Below are positions 45,045-52,998 of a stretch of 64,000 bases of DNA, one piece after another; position 1 is the stretch's first letter; every line of letters begins with the position of its first letter. Below the pieces are notes generated by a model, which worked only from the letters and a program-made list of their open reading frames with translations, was not told the origin of the DNA and ran no database searches. The position numbers and the translations under genes were made by a program. The DNA lies in contig JASGJS010000001.1 in NCBI GenBank assembly GCA_047601185.1, positions 1,364,001 through 1,428,000 of the forward strand. Direction: 5' to 3'. Source of the DNA: JASGJS01 sp047601185. GTDB lineage: Bacteria; Pseudomonadota; Gammaproteobacteria; JAURND01.

Positions 45045-45270
45045 GGTGGTATTTCCAGTGTGAGTAAAGAATTTGGAGATACTAACCTAATATTGAGTAA
45101 AGGACAATGACCCTAAAGAATTTCTTCTTGGCTAGAGCATGGTTCCCCCCGGGCTATATTTTATTAAATTTAACGACAATAAATTGATTATAATGATTAA
45201 TTATGGTAAATTTTCAAGGTTTTGTTTAAGATGATTAATGATTAGCTAAAGTTGAGTAGAGAACAAAAGT

Positions 45271-46506
45271 ATGACGACAGAACCTTCACAAGTAAACAAA
45301 CAAACGACACCGAGAAAAAGAAAAGCTCCCGCATCAAAAGAAGAAATTGAGAAAGGGGAAAAGCTTCAAGAAGCTAAACAGGGGGATGCTATCGCTCAAA
45401 TTGAAGTGGGCCGGTGTTATGAATATGGCATTTGTGGCTTCGGGTCAGATGCAAAAGAAGCCTTTCACTATTATCAGCTAGCCGCCCAAGCTGATGTGAG
45501 TTATGCCCATTATAAAGTTGCGCGTTGTTATCATTATGGCGTTGGAGTACCCAAAGACTTAGAGAAGGCTAAAGAAAGCTATCACAAAGCAGTTGATCAT
45601 GATTTGGCTTTGCCTGCGGCGATGTATGAATTAGCAAAATGTTATATTTCAGGATCTATCCCTGATAAGAGAAAATGTTTTGAATGGTTAACCAAATCCG
45701 TTGAACACCCCTGGGAAAGGGCACCCTCAGATGCCTATTTCATGTTAGGTAGGTGCTATGATAAGGGAATAGCAGGGTTTATAGAGCGAGACCATAAAAA
45801 GGCAGCAAAATTCTTTTCCGCAGCGATTATAGATGATCGTCACGTACCTGCCGAGATTCATTTATACGCGCTCTTCGCAAAAAATGAGGGAGGAGGGACG
45901 CTAGAAAAAGCCATCGAGGGGCTGCACTATAGCCTTGATCTTGAAACATCAACAGGAAAATATTATGCAGAATTGGCTTACCATTTAGGAAATTGTTATT
46001 TCGACAAAGCAAAAAAAAATTATAAACTTGTGTCAGAATATATAAAGGCACATCAATATACAAGTTATGTTTCGGTATTGAAGCAAGCACAAGCCGACGA
46101 AACAAAGTGGCTTAAATACCTCACGATTGCAACCAATAAGAATTTTCCGAAGGCTGTGTATGCTTTTGGTGAGAGTTATCAAGAAGGTTATTTAAATCTT
46201 CCAAAAAATTTTGAGAAAGCTAAAGAATGTTTTCTTCACTGTGTAATGCTCTTTGAAAAAAATCCTAAGCATGCTGATTGTCGTGAATTATTACCTGTTG
46301 TCAAAGCAGCCTTAGAAAAAGTCAAACAGTTAATCACTGAGCAAAACCAGCCGACATCAAGTACATCTACAGCACTGTTAGGAGAAAGTTTGACTAAAAC
46401 GTTACAGAAAGGATTTCCTAATCCTTGGAAAGGACTTGATGCTACAGCTTCAATTCAAGCTGACTCTAAAAAGAATGAAAAACCTAGTTTGTCTCTTGGT
46501 CTATAA
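45271..46506 (+). CDS. Sel1-repeat protein
   Basis: 411 residues with at least four Sel1-like repeats: AIAQIEVGRCYEYGICGFGS, YAHYKVARCYHYGVGVPKDL, AAMYELAKCYISGSIPDKRK, DAYFMLGRCYDKGIAGFIER, and less regular copies after 215 including FPKAVYAFGESYQEGYLNLP. Sel1 solenoids bind partner proteins. In Legionella and Coxiella they include host-interaction factors such as LpnE and EnhC-like proteins. There is no clear signal peptide; the N-terminus is Lys-rich and the C-terminus Ser/Thr-rich. An AT-rich 226-bp upstream gap contains TATAAT at 45189-45194. Confidence 0.9.
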   Translation: MTTEPSQVNKQTTPRKRKAPASKEEIEKGEKLQEAKQGDAIAQIEVGRCYEYGICGFGSDAKEAFHYYQLAAQADVSYAHYKVARCYHYGVGVPKDLEKAKESYHKAVDHDLALPAAMYELAKCYISGSIPDKRKCFEWLTKSVEHPWERAPSDAYFMLGRCYDKGIAGFIERDHKKAAKFFSAAIIDDRHVPAEIHLYALFAKNEGGGTLEKAIEGLHYSLDLETSTGKYYAELAYHLGNCYFDKAKKNYKLVSEYIKAHQYTSYVSVLKQAQADETKWLKYLTIATNKNFPKAVYAFGESYQEGYLNLPKNFEKAKECFLHCVMLFEKNPKHADCRELLPVVKAALEKVKQLITEQNQPTSSTSTALLGESLTKTLQKGFPNPWKGLDATASIQADSKKNEKPSLSLGL

Positions 46507-46514
46507 ACGGGAAA

Positions 46515-46690
46515 AGAGCGGGCTAGCAGCCCGCGCTCCCAAATCTTGTGCCATTCGTTGTAAGCACCAAGGATGGTTTTTCTGCCTTCTTAAACTTTAG
46601 GGTTTGATGGAAAGAACCTCAAAGTTTAGCGATAGCTTAAAGTTGAAAGAGGCTGGAGTCTGGAGCGCGGGCTGCTAGCCCGCTGCTTTT
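46515..46690. repeat. Family A REP pair
   Basis: GAGCGGGCTAGCAGCCCGCG then CTCCC at left and TGGAGCGCGGGCTGCTAGCC then CGCTGCTTTT at right, the usual 150-bp pair, between convergent Sel1 and recombinase genes. Confidence 0.9.
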
Positions 46691-46691
46691 C

Positions 46692-46713
46692 CGCGGGAAG
46701 TCGAGGTAGAGAC
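46692..46713. repeat. Family D half copy
   Basis: CGCGGGAAGTCGAGGTAGAG corresponds to the right half of the 43391 repeat. It is joined directly to the end of the family A pair. Confidence 0.55.
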
Positions 46714-46714
46714 G

Positions 46715-47959
46715 TTATTCACCTTCATCCGGTTTGATTTTTTTCTTTTTCCCAGAAGCATGACGTGCACGCAATTCAATATCAATATATTTATCAGTAA
46801 TGGCACTGGACCCATGCCCTGCATCATCCCGCACATGTTCCCGCGGACGGTGTTTGACATCATCTGAAATGCCGGTATGTCTTAACCAATGCACAGTAGC
46901 GGCTTTAAGTTGTTCGGCTTCTTCTGTAAATTTATCCAGCTCCAATCGCACCACCGCAGCGTCAAAACATTGTTGCACAATCAGGCGAATTTGACGGGTG
47001 CTGTTAATAGGCCCTTGACCACGTATTTTGGGAATCAGTGGGGTATTTTCGCCTAAATAGGGCAGTGGGGTTAAATTTAAACTCTGCCGATAACGTTTTA
47101 AGGCATTGAGCATGGCATCGCTGACGGTGATAATCCGTTGTTTATTACCTTTACCCACTGTCGTGAACCACCAGTTATTGTCTTGATCTTTGTGAAAATG
47201 CCCCATTTGTGGTTCCCAGCGGGCATTGGCGGCTAATTCCGAAATCCGTAAATACATGCCGTACAAGGCATTCATGATGAATAAAGCCCGCTCTCCTTCA
47301 GAATTTTGATCAGCCGAGCCCTCCGCTGTTTCAATCACATAAGCCCACTGGGTTTCACTCAAACGCCGAATGACTTGTCCACTTTGATATTTCCGCAGAA
47401 ATTTGCTTTTTTGACGAATTTGCGCAACGGGATTAATTTCCACCACTTCTTCTTGGATTAAGTAGCTGAAAAAACTCCCAATCACCGCAAATATGGCTTG
47501 CAAAGCTTTTTGTGATAAACTATATTTTTTGGGATCTGGAACTTCCCCCTGGCTGTGTGCTATTTTACCAATGGTTGCCACAAAAGGCCGCCAGGCGGGG
47601 TTCACCTGTCGACTGCCATTCTGCTCGATAAAGCGCGCTACATTTTTAGTGCCAATCCAACTGAGTGGGGGCTTTTGACAAAATTCTATAAAGGCTTCAA
47701 TGTCAGTGCGTCTTAGCTGAGTGAGGGTTTTATGTGCCACCCACCAGCTCCATTGTAGTAAGCGCTCGAGTTCGCGGCGGTAAGCGTTGAAGGTCGCTTC
47801 ACTCCCCCGGTAAGCTTTTAAAAATTGCATCGCGTGGAAATAATCTTTTTGAACATCCAGCGTAATCGGCAATGACAGAGTATTTTGTAGATGATTGAGT
47901 GTATCGAAGATGGGGATAGGATGCTGCAGTTTAGGCTTTTCGACGCAGGCTGTTTCCAT
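46715..47959 (-). CDS. Tyrosine-family site-specific recombinase
   Basis: 414 residues. A SAM-like N-terminal domain (about 40-220) binds core DNA. The C-terminal catalytic domain has Arg I in LRISELA, a beta-hairpin Lys in GKGNKQRIITV, HWLRHTGISDD (His/Arg II), GHGSSAITDKY with the catalytic Tyr, and a Lys-rich tail. It is not XerC/D-like in length or N-terminus. There is no adjacent tRNA att site or phage gene, so it looks like a resident chromosomal recombinase rather than an active island integrase. Divergent from cbs with 23 bp between starts. Confidence 0.92.
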   Translation of the reverse strand: METACVEKPKLQHPIPIFDTLNHLQNTLSLPITLDVQKDYFHAMQFLKAYRGSEATFNAYRRELERLLQWSWWVAHKTLTQLRRTDIEAFIEFCQKPPLSWIGTKNVARFIEQNGSRQVNPAWRPFVATIGKIAHSQGEVPDPKKYSLSQKALQAIFAVIGSFFSYLIQEEVVEINPVAQIRQKSKFLRKYQSGQVIRRLSETQWAYVIETAEGSADQNSEGERALFIMNALYGMYLRISELAANARWEPQMGHFHKDQDNNWWFTTVGKGNKQRIITVSDAMLNALKRYRQSLNLTPLPYLGENTPLIPKIRGQGPINSTRQIRLIVQQCFDAAVVRLELDKFTEEAEQLKAATVHWLRHTGISDDVKHRPREHVRDDAGHGSSAITDKYIDIELRARHASGKKKKIKPDEGE

Positions 47960-47982
47960 AAGTTAATCCATGAAGAAGGTGA

Positions 47983-48939
47983 ATGATGTTAATGAATACT
48001 ATTTTGCAGGCCATTGGTCGTACGCCTACGGTTAAATTAAATCGTATTGGCAACACCTTGCCTTGCGAGCTTTATGTAAAATGTGAATTTCTCAATCCCG
48101 GTGGCTCTGTTAAAGATAGAATAGGCTACCATATGTTGGAGCAAGCTGAAAAGCGCGGGCAAATTAAGCCAGGCGACACCCTCATTGAAGCCACTTCGGG
48201 TAATACCGGCATCGCGATTGCTTTAGCCGCTGCTGTCAAAGGTTACCCTTTGATTATCACCATGCCGGAAAAAATGAGCCATGAAAAGCAGGTGGTGTTA
48301 GAAGCGTTAGGTGCGAAAATTTACCGTACCCCCACAGAAGCCGCTTGGGATTCACCCGACAGTCACATTTCATTAGCCAAACGCTTGCAACAAGAAATTC
48401 CCAACTCGCATATTTTAGATCAATATAATAATTTTGATAATATCGATGCCCATTATCAATTTACCGCCGAAGAAATTTTAGAAGATATGCAGGGCAAATT
48501 AGATATGGTGGTGATTGCGGCAGGAACGGGTGGCACCATTACTGGAGTCGCCAAACGGCTGAAAGAAGTGTTGCCGAACATTCAAGTGATTGGCGTAGAT
48601 CCAATTGGTTCGATTTTAGGGGGTGGCACGGAAATTAAATCCTATTTAGTGGAAGGAATAGGCTATGATTTTATCCCTAAAGTCTTAGACAATAGCCTAA
48701 TCGACCGTTATATTAAAATTAATGACAAAGATTCGTTTTTAATGGCCAGACGGTTAATTCGCGAAGAAGGTTTATTGGTGGGCGGTTCGTCGGGGAGTGC
48801 TGTTTGGGCAATGCTAGAAGCAGCAAAATCTCTATCGGCAGGACAACGGTGCTTAACCATTTTACCGGATTCAATTCGTAATTATTTAACCAAATTTGCC
48901 GATGATCGGTGGATGAAGGAACATGGGTTTGGGGAATGA
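47983..48939 (+). CDS. Cystathionine beta-synthase, short form
   Basis: A PLP-dependent fold II enzyme. 318 residues: PLP Lys in NPGGSVKDRIG, phosphate loop TSGNTG, and GTGGTITGVAK. The segments ILDQYNNFDN, GVDPIGSIL, YLVEGIGYDFIP and ILPDSIRNYLTKF are characteristic of cystathionine beta-synthase rather than CysK. The C-terminal CBS regulatory pair of eukaryotic enzymes is absent. With the next gene it makes reverse transsulfuration: serine plus homocysteine to cystathionine, then to cysteine. The start is ATG at 47983 with GAAGGTG upstream; alternative ATGs are at 47986 and 47992. Confidence 0.88.
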   Translation: MMLMNTILQAIGRTPTVKLNRIGNTLPCELYVKCEFLNPGGSVKDRIGYHMLEQAEKRGQIKPGDTLIEATSGNTGIAIALAAAVKGYPLIITMPEKMSHEKQVVLEALGAKIYRTPTEAAWDSPDSHISLAKRLQQEIPNSHILDQYNNFDNIDAHYQFTAEEILEDMQGKLDMVVIAAGTGGTITGVAKRLKEVLPNIQVIGVDPIGSILGGGTEIKSYLVEGIGYDFIPKVLDNSLIDRYIKINDKDSFLMARRLIREEGLLVGGSSGSAVWAMLEAAKSLSAGQRCLTILPDSIRNYLTKFADDRWMKEHGFGE

Positions 48940-49112
48940 AAAGCAGCGGGCTAGCAGCCCGCGCTCCTAAACTCAAGCCATAAATGTGAATGTAGCAGAC
49001 CCATCTAAGTCGAGATAGCTTGTTTAAAAAGACAAGCAAAGGCTTTAAGATGAGGAACTCTCATCCTCAAATAGTGGCTGGAGCCTGGGAGCGCGGGCTG
49101 CTAGCCCGCTTT
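48940..49112. repeat. Family A REP pair inside an operon
   Basis: AAGCAGCGGGCTAGCAGCCC then GCGCTCC immediately after the cbs stop, and GGAGCGCGGGCTGCTAGCCC about 120 bp later. It separates two cotranscribed transsulfuration genes and could attenuate or protect the transcript. Confidence 0.9.
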
Positions 49113-49136
49113 CTTAAAACAGGATTACAACATTAC

Positions 49137-50288
49137 ATGACAAATAATGCTAATTTAAAACTTTCTACGCGGGTGATTCACGGTGGGCAATCCCCCGACC
49201 CCTCCACCGGCGCCGTGATGGTGCCGATCTATGCTACTTCTACCTATGTGCAAGAAAGCCCCGGCGTGCATCAAGGCTATGATTATTCTCGTGCTGGCAA
49301 TCCAACCCGTGCGGCGTTAGAAGCGTGCCTCGCCAATCTGGAATCTGGCACCCACGGCTTTGCGTTTGCTTCAGGCATGGCCGCTGTTGCAACGGTTTTA
49401 GAATTATTGCAAGCGGGTGATCACATTATCGTCACCAATAATGTCTATGGCGGAACCTACCGTTTATTTGAGCACGTGCGCAAACGCTCTGCGGGTTTGC
49501 AATTTACTTTTATGGATTTTACCGATCTGCAGGCTTTAGAAGCTGCTATTTTGCCAAACACGCGCATGATTTGGTTGGAAACGCCGACCAACCCCCTGTT
49601 GAAATTAATTGATTTAACTCAAATTGCAGCCTTTGCCAAAAAATATCAGTTGCTCTCTGTGGTGGACAATACCTTTGCGACGCCAATGGCGCAGCGACCG
49701 TTAGAATATGGTTTTGATCTGGTGCTCCATTCCACCACAAAATATTTAAATGGACATTCAGATGTCATTGGGGGAGCCGTCGTCGTCAATTCCCCTGAAC
49801 TGGCTGAAAAAATGGCTTTCCTAACCAAATCGATTGGCGGTATTGCCAGCCCGTTTGATAGTTTTTTAACCTTACGTGGGATTAAAACGTTAGCCATTCG
49901 CATGCAGCGCCACACCCAAAGCGCTTTGATGATTGCAGAGTGGTTGCAGCATCATCCCAAAGTGGGGCAGGTCTATTATCCGGGTTTGCCCAATTCGCCA
50001 CAATATCCCTTGGCGCAGCGTCAAATGGCTTATTTTGGCGGGATGATTAGCTTTACCTATCAAGGCGATGATGCTTTAGCGATGTTGTCACGCTGCCAGA
50101 TTTTTACGCTGGCAGAAAGTTTGGGTGGGGTGGAGAGTTTAATTTCACACCCAGCCACCATGACGCACGCTTCCATCCCACCCGAAACGCGGCAGGCCTT
50201 TGGTATTACCGATCATTTGATAAGATTGTCAGTGGGACTTGAAGATTGTGAAGATTTGATCCAAGATTTAAAGAGTGCTTTAAGCTAA
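49137..50288 (+). CDS. Cystathionine gamma-lyase/synthase type PLP enzyme
   Basis: 383 residues of the Cys/Met metabolism PLP family: RVIHGGQSPDPSTGAV, YDYSRAGNPTRAALE, FASGMAAV, and the PLP Lys in HSTTKYLNGHSDVIGG, ending near ETRQAFGITDHLIRLSVGLE. Next to cbs it most likely acts as cystathionine gamma-lyase, giving cysteine from cystathionine, though gamma-synthase activity cannot be excluded by motif. I start at the ATG at 49137 (AGGA upstream). The open frame upstream to 49020 runs through a REP. Confidence 0.9.
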   Translation: MTNNANLKLSTRVIHGGQSPDPSTGAVMVPIYATSTYVQESPGVHQGYDYSRAGNPTRAALEACLANLESGTHGFAFASGMAAVATVLELLQAGDHIIVTNNVYGGTYRLFEHVRKRSAGLQFTFMDFTDLQALEAAILPNTRMIWLETPTNPLLKLIDLTQIAAFAKKYQLLSVVDNTFATPMAQRPLEYGFDLVLHSTTKYLNGHSDVIGGAVVVNSPELAEKMAFLTKSIGGIASPFDSFLTLRGIKTLAIRMQRHTQSALMIAEWLQHHPKVGQVYYPGLPNSPQYPLAQRQMAYFGGMISFTYQGDDALAMLSRCQIFTLAESLGGVESLISHPATMTHASIPPETRQAFGITDHLIRLSVGLEDCEDLIQDLKSALS

Positions 50289-50316
50289 TCAAAGCACTTA
50301 AGTAAGGTTTGGCACA

Positions 50317-50451
50317 AGCCTTTAGAGCCTGAGGTGTGCTGGTATTGGATGAGAAGGTCTCTATAAACAAGGATGTTTATAGGAAGCCTACAGGGAAGTA
50401 TTTACGGCGTCCTGATCAGACAATACCAGCACACCTCAGGCTCTAAAGGCT
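50317..50451. other. 31-bp perfect inverted repeat with a CsrA-site hairpin in its spacer
   Basis: GCCTTTAGAGCCTGAGGTGT-GCTGGTATTG at 50318-50347 pairs perfectly with 50421-50450, plus one more A-T pair. The 73-nt spacer holds a second hairpin, CTATAAAC-AAGGAT-GTTTATAG at 50371-50392, whose loop and closing pairs read ACAAGGATGT, an exact match to the core CsrA consensus ACARGGAUGU. A second near-match ACAGGGAAGT follows at 50400. No poly-T run, so it is not a simple terminator. It lies between the transsulfuration gene and murC, in the 211-bp gap. Confidence 0.7.
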
Positions 50452-50499
50452 AAAGTAGTTTACAAATAAATAACATATTGATTTTATAGAGGACTCATT

Positions 50500-51924
50500 G
50501 TGAACGTAACAGAATTAGGAAGTATCCGGCATATCCATTTTGTTGGCATTGGAGGCGCAGGGATGAGTGGAATTGCGGAAGTTCTGCTCCGACAAAATTA
50601 TCAAGTGACGGGTTCAGACATAGCCCAAAACGCTGTCGTCCAGCATCTGATGGGCTTGGGCGCCACCATCAGCTTAGAACATCAAGCTGAAAATATTGTC
50701 GGCGCTGACGTCATCGTGACCTCTAGCATTATCTCGCCAGATAATCCTGAAGTGGTCGCTGCGCGCGCTGCCCAGATTCCTGTCATCCATCGGGCTCAAA
50801 TGCTGGCCATGCTGATGCAGAATAAAAACGGCATCGCGATTGCGGGCACCCACGGGAAAACCACCACCACCAGTTTAGCGGCCAGTATGCTCGCAGAAGG
50901 CGGCATGGACCCCACCTTTGTGATCGGTGGCATCTTAAAAAGCGCCGGCGCCAATGCGCATTTGGGCCAAAGCGATTATTTTGTCGCTGAAGCGGATGAA
51001 AGTGATGCATCGTTCTTGTATTTACATCCCAAAATCATCATCGTCACTAACATTGATGCCGATCATTTAGGTACTTATGGCGGAGATTTTAATAAACTGT
51101 GTGATGCATTCGTGGATTTTATCCAACAATTGCCGACAGATGGATTAGCAGTTCTCTGCCTGGACGATCCTATTGTTCGCCAAATGATTCCGCGCATCAC
51201 CCGACCCATCGTGACGTATGGTTTTGATACAGCAGCAGATTTGCGCATTATTAATTTCCGTCCCGACGGATTTCAAACGCATTTCACTGTTCATCAAACC
51301 ATCAATGGTCAAGAATTAAACTTAACTTTGAATTTACCTGGCACTCATAATGTGTTAAATGCCACTGCTGCTTGTGCTGTGGCCATGCATATTAATGTGC
51401 CGCATGTCAGCATCCAACAAGCCCTGCAAAAATTCGCGGGCGTGGCGCGCAGAATGCAGATTTACGGCGAATTTGAAACCACCAAAGGGAAAATTTTATT
51501 GATTGATGACTACGGACATCATCCTCGTGAAATTAAAGCCACTTGGTCTGCGATTCGTCAAGCTTGGCCAGATCGTCGATTGGTGGTCATTTATCAACCG
51601 CATCGTTACACGCGTACCCAAGATTTATTTGAGGAATTTGTGGCGGTATTATCCGAAGAAGCTGATCAGCTGATTTTATTAGATGTGTATGCGGCAGGAG
51701 AGCAGCCAATTATCGGTGCTGATGGATTATCTTTATTCCAAGCCGTGGAGCAGCGTGCTAAACCTCAGCATGCGGTTTTTGTGCCGCAGTTAAGCCTTTT
51801 ACCGAAAGTCCTACAAGAAGTTTTGGATGAAGGCGATATTGTCCTTACGCAAGGCGCGGGTAATGTTGGCACTGTAGCGCCGCGACTAGCCACCAATGGT
51901 TTCCATGCTTGGGAACAAGCTTAA
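50500..51924 (+). CDS. murC: UDP-N-acetylmuramate--L-alanine ligase MurC
   Basis: MurC adds the first amino acid to the peptidoglycan stem peptide. 474 residues: N-terminal HFVGIGGAGMSGIAEVL, ATP loop GTHGKTTTTS, EADESDASFL, NVLNATAAC, DDYGHHPREIKATW and HRYTRTQDLF. The start is GTG at 50500 with AGAGGA 7 nt upstream. The gene is isolated here, unlike the usual dcw cluster position between murG and murB/ddl. tRNA-Ser follows about 50 bp after the stop. Confidence 0.96.
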   Translation: MNVTELGSIRHIHFVGIGGAGMSGIAEVLLRQNYQVTGSDIAQNAVVQHLMGLGATISLEHQAENIVGADVIVTSSIISPDNPEVVAARAAQIPVIHRAQMLAMLMQNKNGIAIAGTHGKTTTTSLAASMLAEGGMDPTFVIGGILKSAGANAHLGQSDYFVAEADESDASFLYLHPKIIIVTNIDADHLGTYGGDFNKLCDAFVDFIQQLPTDGLAVLCLDDPIVRQMIPRITRPIVTYGFDTAADLRIINFRPDGFQTHFTVHQTINGQELNLTLNLPGTHNVLNATAACAVAMHINVPHVSIQQALQKFAGVARRMQIYGEFETTKGKILLIDDYGHHPREIKATWSAIRQAWPDRRLVVIYQPHRYTRTQDLFEEFVAVLSEEADQLILLDVYAAGEQPIIGADGLSLFQAVEQRAKPQHAVFVPQLSLLPKVLQEVLDEGDIVLTQGAGNVGTVAPRLATNGFHAWEQA

Positions 51925-51973
51925 GTTGCGTTCGTAATTGACTCAGGTATATACTCTAAACAGAATTAATACA

Positions 51974-52064
51974 GGAGAGATGGCTGAGCGGTTGAAAGCG
52001 GCGGTCTTGAAAACCGTTGAGGGGCAACCCCCCTCCCAGGGTTCGAATCCCTGTCTCTCCGCCA
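51974..52064 (+). tRNA. tRNA-Ser (anticodon UGA)
   Basis: 91 nt with GGAGAGA/TCTCTCC acceptor, long variable arm, GGTTCGAATCC T-loop and an encoded CCA. Anticodon loop CTTGAAA gives UGA, reading UCN codons. The acceptor and D arms are closely similar to tRNA-Ser(GCU) at 8605. Confidence 0.97.
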
Positions 52065-52093
52065 TTCGTAGTTGCTATTGACGAGGAGCTAAC

Positions 52094-52732
52094 TTGCAAC
52101 CCGATATTCGCGTGTTGATTGTAGACGATCATGAACTAGTACGCGCAGGCATCGTGCGTAATCTGGCCAGCACCACTTATCTTAAGGTGGTTGGAGAAGC
52201 CAGTTCTGGTGCAGAAGCGATTCAATTAGCGGCCGAATTAAAACCGGATGTGATTCTGCTCGATTATAAAATGCCTGATATGAATGGCATGCAGGCTTCC
52301 AAAGAGCTTCTCAAACACGATCCCCAACTCAAAATCTTAATTGTCAGTGTGTTAGTCGATGAATTGCTATTACCCAAATTATTTAAGATCGGTATTGCAG
52401 GTTTTTACAGCAAAAATAGTGATCACGAGGAAATGCTGAAAGCCATCAATCAAGTGGCTGCGGGTCATCGTTACATCAGTCGGATTTTCACGCAACAGCT
52501 CATGCAGAAAAATATTGATCATGAGACGTTTGTGTTTGATTCGTTGTCTGAACGAGAATTTCAAGTCATATTAATGTTGTTAGATGGTCATACCATTGCC
52601 GAAGTTTCGGAGAGATTAGATATTGACCGCAAAACCATTAATAGTTATCGCAGTCGGGCTTTCCATAAATTAAATGTTAAAAATGATGTGGAGCTGACGT
52701 TATTAGCAATGCGGCAGAGTTTAATATCTTAG
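52094..52732 (+). CDS. gacA: GacA/UvrY/LetA-family response regulator
   Basis: Two-component response regulator with N-terminal receiver (DDHELVRAG, phospho-acceptor D in VILLDYKMPD, S/T and K in IVSVLVDE and FYSKNSD) and C-terminal LuxR-type HTH (LSEREFQVILMLLDGHTIAE, ERLDIDRKTINSYRSRAFHK). In Legionella and Pseudomonas relatives LetA/GacA activates small RNAs that sequester CsrA. The gene begins at a TTG at 52094 preceded by GAGGAG. The order gacA-uvrC-pgsA is the conserved gammaproteobacterial one, interrupted here only by a family C palindrome. csrA is at 8289. Confidence 0.93.
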   Translation: MQPDIRVLIVDDHELVRAGIVRNLASTTYLKVVGEASSGAEAIQLAAELKPDVILLDYKMPDMNGMQASKELLKHDPQLKILIVSVLVDELLLPKLFKIGIAGFYSKNSDHEEMLKAINQVAAGHRYISRIFTQQLMQKNIDHETFVFDSLSEREFQVILMLLDGHTIAEVSERLDIDRKTINSYRSRAFHKLNVKNDVELTLLAMRQSLIS

Positions 52733-52743
52733 ATTTAGGATTT

Positions 52744-52951
52744 GTATCCACTCAGCACATCCTAAGAGAAGCTTGAATTTAAAATGGGCAGGAGGCGTCG
52801 TCCTCGCATGGATGCGGGGATCCAGATTACAAGGAAGTAAAGTTTTGCTTCCCTGCAGACTGGATCCCGGCATCCATGCCGGGACGACGCCTCCTCTTGA
52901 GTGCCTCTTTAGGAGCACTGAGCTTGTCTTAGAAAGTGCTGAATGAAGTAC
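52744..52951. repeat. Complete family C element, 200-bp palindrome
   Basis: Outer arms GTATCCACTCAGCACATCCT and its complement ending TGCTGAATG; inner arms GGAGGCGTCGTCCTCGCATG and a diverged mirror GGCATCCATGCCGGGACGAC. The right half has an extra 20 bp relative to 17041-17236. It lies inside the conserved gacA-uvrC operon and could form a large hairpin in the mRNA. Confidence 0.85.
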
Positions 52952-52998
52952 ACTGAATCTACAGGCAGTGCAGTAAATCAAGCTTTCCCAAATACAAT

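Noticed and set aside
45200..45270. PmrA-like direct repeat (TTAAG/TTAAT) upstream of the Sel1 gene
   Set aside because: The spacing is 9 bp, not the 11 bp of the Legionella PmrA box, and the region is generally AT-rich.
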